Assembly (NCBI GenBank): GCA_000497125.2
Contig: CM035316.1
Location: forward strand, 1,254,001-1,318,000
Reading direction: 5' to 3'
From: Spironucleus salmonicida
Taxonomy: Eukaryota > Fornicata > Diplomonadida > Hexamitidae
DNA: 64,000 nt
The notes beneath the pieces are model-generated. The model ran no database searches. It was not told the origin of the DNA and saw only the letters and a program-made list of their open reading frames with translations. The translations under genes were made by a program, and so were the position numbers. This document shows positions 58,680 to 64,000 of the stretch, in pieces; within the stretch, counting starts at the first letter, position 1, and each line of letters opens with the position of its first letter.

Positions 58680-60245
58680 ATGCTTAATCAGAGCACCGAT
58701 GGTATTCATAAGGACGACCAGCAGCAGTTCCTGAATTTGGTGGAAAAGTTGTTTGAGAACGACATCGAGTCATTCAATTACTAGTTTATTCCGATAGATT
58801 AGTCGCACCACCAGTTTGTGTGCGATAAGTGCACGAATTTCTTGCAGAAGCACATCCTCATTATGCCTTGCAGCCACACCGTATGCCAGCGGTGTGTTCT
58901 GGCGCACCAATGGGACCAGATCACCTGCCCTGTCTGCGATGCAATAATACTGGATATGTAGTTCAACGAGCAGCTGTGCCGCCAGCAGCTCCAGACGCCC
59001 GTATACTGCTGCAATCTGGTGGCCAAGGAGGCGGAGGTCGCGTAGTACGGGAAGCAGGAGTACGATCTCGGCGCGAGGCATGCGGCGTTAGTTCCGGTTT
59101 TGAGCGATTTCAACGCGAATCTGTGCAAGGTTGAATAGGTCAACTACCTGCGGCAGGAGCGCAGATTCGAGATTCTCCGCGACGGGGCGCAGGACCTGAG
59201 GCACTACCAGCTGCAGCTGTTTGAGTATTTTCCCGAGCAGGAGCGCAAGTTCCTGTTCAGCTGCGGCTGGGCCGGGCCCTATGCGGACCTCGCCGGGCAC
59301 ATCGCGAATGACTGCAGCCATACGCTGGTGGAGTGCGGGTACTGCGCGTTTCCAGTTGCGCGGCAGGTCCTGGAGTATCACAGGAAAGTTTGCTGCCTTT
59401 AGAACCAGCGATGCCTCCTTTGCTACAGACCGGTGCAGCTAGCGAAAATGTGCCACCATCAGGTTGGATGCTTGCAGACGTTACTGTCATATGATACGGC
59501 GAAGCTGGTGATACCCGTGGAATACAGCTACGACCTCGAACTCGAGTCGCTGGTGACCCGGATACAGCAGGGAATTAGCAACCTCCAGAACCTGGTACTG
59601 AGGCTGGACACGAACAGCCAGGGCGAGGTAATCCAGTATTAAAATTCTGAGAAGGTTAGGGTTAAATTAAATATCCAAAACAAGCCATTTTTCCATTACA
59701 TCTACGAAAAACATGTGCTATTGTTTCCCCTTATATCATAACTTATCATTATATCCTTACTCGATCTGTGTCTTTATTACATCCCACTTTATACATAGTA
59801 TATTGCTTTACCTGTTTTAATTGTTTAAGTATTAAATCTTTTTTGCTTGTTTTGGTACACAATTCAATTTATTATTACAAATAGATTTAGATCAAGTATT
59901 GCTCTATATATGTTAAATGTTTACTACGTATCCATACTAAATTTTGCTGGATTGTATGTGTCAGCGTATTTAATATCTCCATTGGCGTTTGCTGGAAAGT
60001 AACCTAATTCTATGATAAATACATTTTTTGATTTTCTGTATTTTAGTTCTGCTGTTGGATCTAGTATAGGATTTGGCGATATTTCTCCATTAACTCTTCC
60101 AATAAGATATGTTATATTAATTGAAATTTTATTTACTTAACTAGTATAGAAAATTGTTTTCAGAGGATTTTCATTTTTCTTCAAGCTTAAAAAAATTGAA
60201 GAATAACACAAAAAATATAGGGATGATATTCGTAGTCTAAAATGA
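58680..60245 (+). CDS. RING/TRAF-type zinc-finger protein fused to a potassium-channel pore (521 aa)
   Basis: Residues 48-91 form a C3HC4 RING (VCDKC, PCSHTVCQRC, CPVCDA). Residues about 200-270 hold TRAF-type zinc fingers (CGWAGPYADLAGHIANDC, ECGYCAF, HRKVCC, CLLCYR, CHHQVGC). A coiled coil follows (LVTRIQQGISNLQNLVLRLD). From residue 335 there are hydrophobic helices (VLLFPLISQLIIISLLDLCL; ALPVLIVQVLNLFCLFW; MLNVYYVSILNFAGLYVSAY), a pore loop FFDFLYFSSAVGSSIGFGDI with filter GFGD at 464-467 in the place of TVGYGD, and a last helix (IRYVILIEILFTQLV) with a basic tail. I read every codon from 59643 to 60245 without finding TGA. The first 960 bases are GC-rich, the channel part AT-rich. Probably a ubiquitin ligase domain tethered to a K+ channel; channel selectivity is inferred. 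Confidence 0.8.
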
Positions 60246-60339
60246 TAAATATAATAATCTATGCGATTTTGATTATTTTTGCTTAATTTAGTAAAAATTA
60301 AAGCAGAAAAAACTAAGGTCTTAAAATGATGAAAATCAC

Positions 60340-61482
60340 TCAATAATCAGAAAAATCAGAAAATTTAATTAAAATATCTTAAATTTTACTAAATTCATCG
60401 CGTACAGAAGGCTACACTTCTAAAATACAGCTAACCATTACTCCAATACTTTTACATTTACTATAATTTTTAATTCCGAATTCCTTCATAAATAAATCTT
60501 GAATAGCTTTAATTTATTAATCCTTCAATCTAAAATCTGTTAACATAATTAAATTATGGACAATTTCATAACTATCCTGCAATCTATCAAACAAATATTC
60601 TTAATCTATCTAGCCCAGTATATATGCGCCTTATGAGCAACATGAAATAGTTGTTAAAATTTGTAAAATACCTCTTGACAACTAAGTTATCTAACCGCAT
60701 TTTAAACCCTCTACCAAACTCTGAATAACTTGTATATTTGTAAAATTATTCAGACAATCCTTATCAATGGCTTAACATACCAGAATTTTCCCAATTACTA
60801 GAGCCGCATTATCATCCCGTTTATCTAAATCATTTGAAAAATAGGTCTGTTCTAAGAGTCTCACTAGTAACTAAATATCCAAAATACTGTTAGTTTTCAG
60901 TGAATGTTCAAACATCGAGTCTAGAATAAAACTTTAACATTTTCCAGGAAGTTTCACAAACTCTAATGCTTTTTCATAGCAATTTTCAAAATAAAATGAC
61001 AAAGCAGTTACGGCGAATAGGATTGGCTGGTTGAAAGGATGCAATAACTTATCTATGCGAGAAGTTAACAACTGTGATACATTTTCAAATATCTCACCCT
61101 ACAAAGCTAGATTATGTATTATCATATAATGCAACGAAATAAAGGCCTCGAAGTGAGTAAATGTGTTTAACTGTTCTCGGAAAACATTAATTTCAAGTCT
61201 TTAAATAATATATTCATATTCAGTTGAAAATATCATGAAAATATTTGAGTTTTGCAGCAAAGTGAGTTAATTTAAAAAGCTTATGACCTCCATTCTTATA
61301 TTTACAGCGTCGACAAGCAGGAGCATAAAAAGAGATTTGAGAAAAACGGGATCTTCTTGTAGAAACTGCATTCCCCCCGGCGTAAGAAGCCCCTTTAGCA
61401 GTCTAATACCCGTAAGCTTAATGTCATTTGTCTCGCCTTGCATAATCTGGCTTCGCAAATAATCATATTTGTTTTAGTCCAT
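60340..61482 (-). CDS. Armadillo-like protein, paralogue 1 (380 aa)
   Basis: All-helical, with armadillo/HEAT-type repeats (NDIKLTGIRLLKGLLTPGGM, NIRMEVISFLNQLTLLQ, ALVIGKILVCQAIDKDCLNN). The N-terminus aligns with that of the gene at 62579-63799: MDQNKYDYLRSQIMQGETND against MNQSILSREKDQFEEIQHLI, followed by matching positions (IKLTGIRLLKG against VKISGIQKLHH). This family layout recalls Fes1/HspBP1-type nucleotide exchange factors and other armadillo adaptors; not assigned. The stop TGA at 60340 is 94 bases from that of the RING-channel gene. Confidence 0.7.
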
Positions 61483-61573
61483 TATCAGCCCAAAAATATT
61501 TTGTGCCAGATTTAATATTAAAATAGCAAACGTGAAACTGACAAAAATTCATTAAACGCCCATTTCGCGTTCC

Positions 61574-62518
61574 TCACTTCATGTGCAGCATGACCGCGTG
61601 GCAGTCCTGCAGAAACTGCCCTATTTCGACCCCGCGGCCGGCGTTCTTCAGCTTTTCGAAGGCGTAGCACTCGGGAACGCCGATAATGCTCATTTTCTAT
61701 TTCTGGGCGTCTGGGAGCGCCTCGAACCGGTCCATGCGCTGCTCCTCGTCCTCGCCACGCACACTGAAACGCTCACCCTTCCCGGCCTCGAGGACGAGCG
61801 CGCAGGCGCCGGCGACGAGGAAGTCCATTCCAAAGTAGAGGAAGCAGTCGAAGAAGCGCTCCCAGGGCTCGAATTCGAGGCAGTTGTGCAGGCAGGAGAC
61901 GAGCCACGGCATGAGGAAGTTGGCGTAGTCGAACGCCTCCGCGAGCTCGAGGTCCAGCTGCTGCAGCAGCTCCAGGGTCTGGAACTGGTACAACTTCGAC
62001 TCCGCTGGATGAGTAAAAACCGAGTATTTGAACGCGAATTTTGGCCCTAGAGAATATGCTAATCGCCCGGTGGAAAGGACTAAATACGCTAATGGTTTTA
62101 TTAGCGGCTGCGAGTACGAATTTGACGATTTCAGCGCCACGTCGAATAGCAGGAAGAGGCCGGATTTCGTGTTTAGGAAATGGGTGTGTGGGAATGCCCG
62201 GTTGATGTCTTTGAGTATTTACTCAGCATTTTCCACTTTAATGGTTATATCAGGTGCTGAGACATCTTTTAGGACTTTTACGTAAAAAAGCTGCTTGTGG
62301 GAGTACGGTATGCCCGTTAGAACGTAGTTTTTCGTTCGTTCGCTGGTAAAGTTGTGCTAGAAATCGCGTGAATTCACGTATTCGTTGAACTCGAGTTCGT
62401 AGGCAAGGGAGAGATTTGGCGGTTTACTTGGCTTATTTAGCATGCCTGTGTTACTCAGCGGCTAATTTGGGTCTTAGAGAGAGTAATTTTGGTAATACTC
62501 TTCAAATAGTTTGTCCAT
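61574..62518 (-). CDS. TBC-domain protein, probable Rab GTPase-activating protein (314 aa)
   Basis: Accelerates GTP hydrolysis by Rab GTPases through a dual-finger mechanism. The first 95 residues precede the TBC domain. ILKDINRAFPHTHFL near residue 100 matches the arginine-finger motif IxxDxxR. NSYSQPLIKPLAYLVLSTG (Tyr near residue 135) matches the glutamine-finger motif YxQ. Later helices FLMPWLVSCLHNCLEFEPWE and FFDCFLYFGMDFLVAGACAL fit the C-terminal half. Both catalytic fingers are thus present, and the domain looks complete but short. It sits between the two armadillo paralogues on the same strand. Expected to act in vesicle traffic. GC-rich throughout except its ends. Confidence 0.75.
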
Positions 62519-62578
62519 TTGATGGAATACAATATATGTTATTTTAATGTATAATAATTATATAATATAAAATCACTC

Positions 62579-63799
62579 TCAGCTATCTTCGGCGTATAGG
62601 TTTAGAACTGGCTCTTCCTGCTCGAAGCGCGAGTCAGTGTTAATAATATCGAAAACTTTGGAGCTGTCTATTTACTCTCTAAGAAATATGAATTTCTCAT
62701 ATATTTATTTTATTAACAATTATATTTAGAAAGAACTCTAAAACGAACCTCTTTAATAAAGTCTAATGAAATTTGATACCAGATTGATAATGTTATCAGA
62801 AGATGGTTCCCAATTCGTATATAGTAAAATATTTATTAATATGCATATTTAGTCTTGGTTTTTGGCATTAAAAATATACTTCCTAATACAATTGTTAATA
62901 AAGTTAGGCTGCTACCAAATAATAATTGCACCATTTTAATGACAACTAATAGTATTAAGTATAAATAAAAATGAATTTTTAATATATTGTAACTATGAAT
63001 CTTTAAGAAGGTTTATCATCTATTGTATAATATCAATATTGATAAATTCATAAGTTCTACTGATGCTAGAGCTAATTAAAAGTAATATTTAGCAGCAAAG
63101 AGTTAAAATACGTTCATTATCTTATGTTAATATGATATTAATATTTTATGCAATAATTTCTAATAACTATTCAACTTTAATTAAACTGTGTTTTCTTCTA
63201 GCTTTTTCATATAACACATCTAAAATTACTAGTTAGTTTGTTACTGTTTTCGTAACTATTGATACAACAGCCTGTTCCATTTCTGTGTTCCAGGCTGCAT
63301 ATGCTGCAGCTGCAATTAAAAGTTTCTCCCACTAAGGATGGGTGACTTAATAAACCTTAGGCATGATAAATTATATGCCATCCAACAAATATGCTCCCCT
63401 AATCACTATATTGTGAATTACTAAGTAATAAAGTCTCAAAAACTCATCAAACTATTTAAACTATTAGATTTTTAGTCTAAATTGAGGAGATTCTACTGCT
63501 TATATAACAAGAATAAAATATTCATCAAATATACCCCCCAAATTTAGATTTAATAATGTTAGCTTTGAAAGAAAAAATATGGTTTCCAATCTTATTTCCG
63601 GTTATTCCTCCACACAAAGTCTAATCAATGATGGTAAGAAATGAGGATATTAACTAATTATTTCATAACCTTCAGATGACAAATAGTGATGTAATTTCTA
63701 GATTCCACTTATCTTCACTTCGTCTGTTTGTCCTTTTAAAATCAAATGCTGAATCTCCTCGAATTAATCTTTTTCTCGTGACAATATAGACTAGTTCAT
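62579..63799 (-). CDS. Armadillo-like protein, paralogue 2 (406 aa)
   Basis: One frame of 407 codons from MNQSILSREKDQ to NLYAEDS. Helical repeats: VKISGIQKLHHYLSSEGYEI, PEIRLETIFFLSKLTLLNL, YLVIHNIVIRGAYLLDG. N-terminal similarity to the gene at 60340-61482 shows a duplication that predates strong divergence, with the TBC gene between. A second frame inside (MVQLLFGSSLTLL) looks like a membrane protein but is only a shadow. The last 70 residues become GC-rich and acidic (NTDSRFEQEEPVLNLY). Stop TGA 62579; the TBC gene starts 60 bases away. Confidence 0.7.
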
Positions 63800-63847
63800 T
63801 TTGGTAAACTTGTCTATAATTATATTTATAACAATATGTAAAATTAT

Positions 63848-64000
63848 TCAATCACTCCATCCAAAATTAGAAGCATATACTCCATCATCTTAAAAATCTA
63901 ATTTTAAAAAGTTGCAGTTGTAAATAGTACTTTTAGATAAACCTGCAATTAAAGCACCACCACATAGGTTAGAGTTGATAATCTTATCTCCCCCATATAT
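63848..64000 (-). CDS. C-terminus of a repeat-type protein, cut by the window edge
   Basis: The last 50 residues of a gene that continues beyond base 64000: INSNLCGGALIAGLSKSTIY, then NCNFLKLDFQDDGVYASNF and GWSD before TGA. The spacing of Gly, Asn, Cys and Ile resembles GLUG-type adhesin or right-handed beta-helix repeats. A surface or secreted protein is possible. Too little is visible to be firmer. Confidence 0.5.

Noticed and set aside
62420-62940. Frame starting MVQLLFGSSLTLL that looked like a BAP31-type membrane protein, with a candidate 53-base intron
   Set aside because: Reading the same strand in the neighbouring frame gives a continuous 407-codon armadillo-like gene through the whole stretch, which explains the C-terminal coding signal without an intron.
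1-64000. tRNA, rRNA, CRISPR arrays, LTRs or other mobile elements
   Set aside because: None recognised by reading; short palindromes and AT runs occur, but nothing with element-like structure such as inverted termini with a transposase or reverse transcriptase motif.

Overview
This window comes from the nuclear genome of a diplomonad of the hexamitid type (the Hexamita, Spironucleus and Trepomonas group). The main evidence is the genetic code. Long, clearly homologous reading frames are full of TAA and TAG codons where glutamine is expected and end only at TGA. Gene content agrees: flagellar coiled-coil proteins, an A-type flavodiiron protein, a high-cysteine membrane protein with a short basic tail, many leucine-rich-repeat proteins, and almost no introns. 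All gene calls below read TAA/TAG as Gln and TGA as the only stop.

Layout. 0.1-6.6 kb: RING protein, DUF4200-like coiled coil, and an exact 1482-bp duplication holding a 381-aa gene of unknown function. 6.7-10.1 kb: inositol polyphosphate 5-phosphatase tail-to-tail with an armadillo-like gene. 11.2-20.5 kb: MATE transporter, two small genes and a 2080-aa probable flagellar protein. 20.5-25.7 kb: an Hsp70-like/IBR-RING2 fusion and a high-cysteine membrane protein. 26-36.6 kb: enoyl-CoA reductase, flavodiiron protein, WD40-like protein, eIF3g, small genes, old-yellow-enzyme flavoprotein, tubulin cofactor D and a CorA/Mrs2-like protein. 36.9-47 kb: PP2C phosphatase, HEAT protein, histidine acid phosphatase, membrane proteins, IMP4. 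47-54.4 kb: a decayed gene, NIP7, a Gln/Asn-rich protein, an EF-hand protein and two leucine-rich-repeat proteins. 54.4-64 kb: a run of small coiled-coil and HMG-box genes, a RING/TRAF-type zinc-finger protein fused to a potassium-channel pore, two paralogous armadillo-like genes either side of a TBC Rab-GAP, and the edge of a repeat-rich protein.

Genes are dense, unclustered and on both strands, often separated by fewer than 50 bases. Housekeeping functions (ribosome biogenesis IMP4 and NIP7, translation eIF3g, tubulin folding TBCD, fatty acid elongation TECR) are mixed with lineage-type genes. The flavodiiron and old-yellow-enzyme proteins fit an oxygen-sensitive anaerobe. Two fusions deserve attention first: Hsp70-IBR/RING2 (20540-23908) and RING-TRAF-K+ channel (58680-60245). 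Several genes change sharply from AT-rich to GC-rich within one reading frame. No virus-like element, tRNA, rRNA or CRISPR array was recognised. All translations were done by eye, so small errors in start choice are possible.
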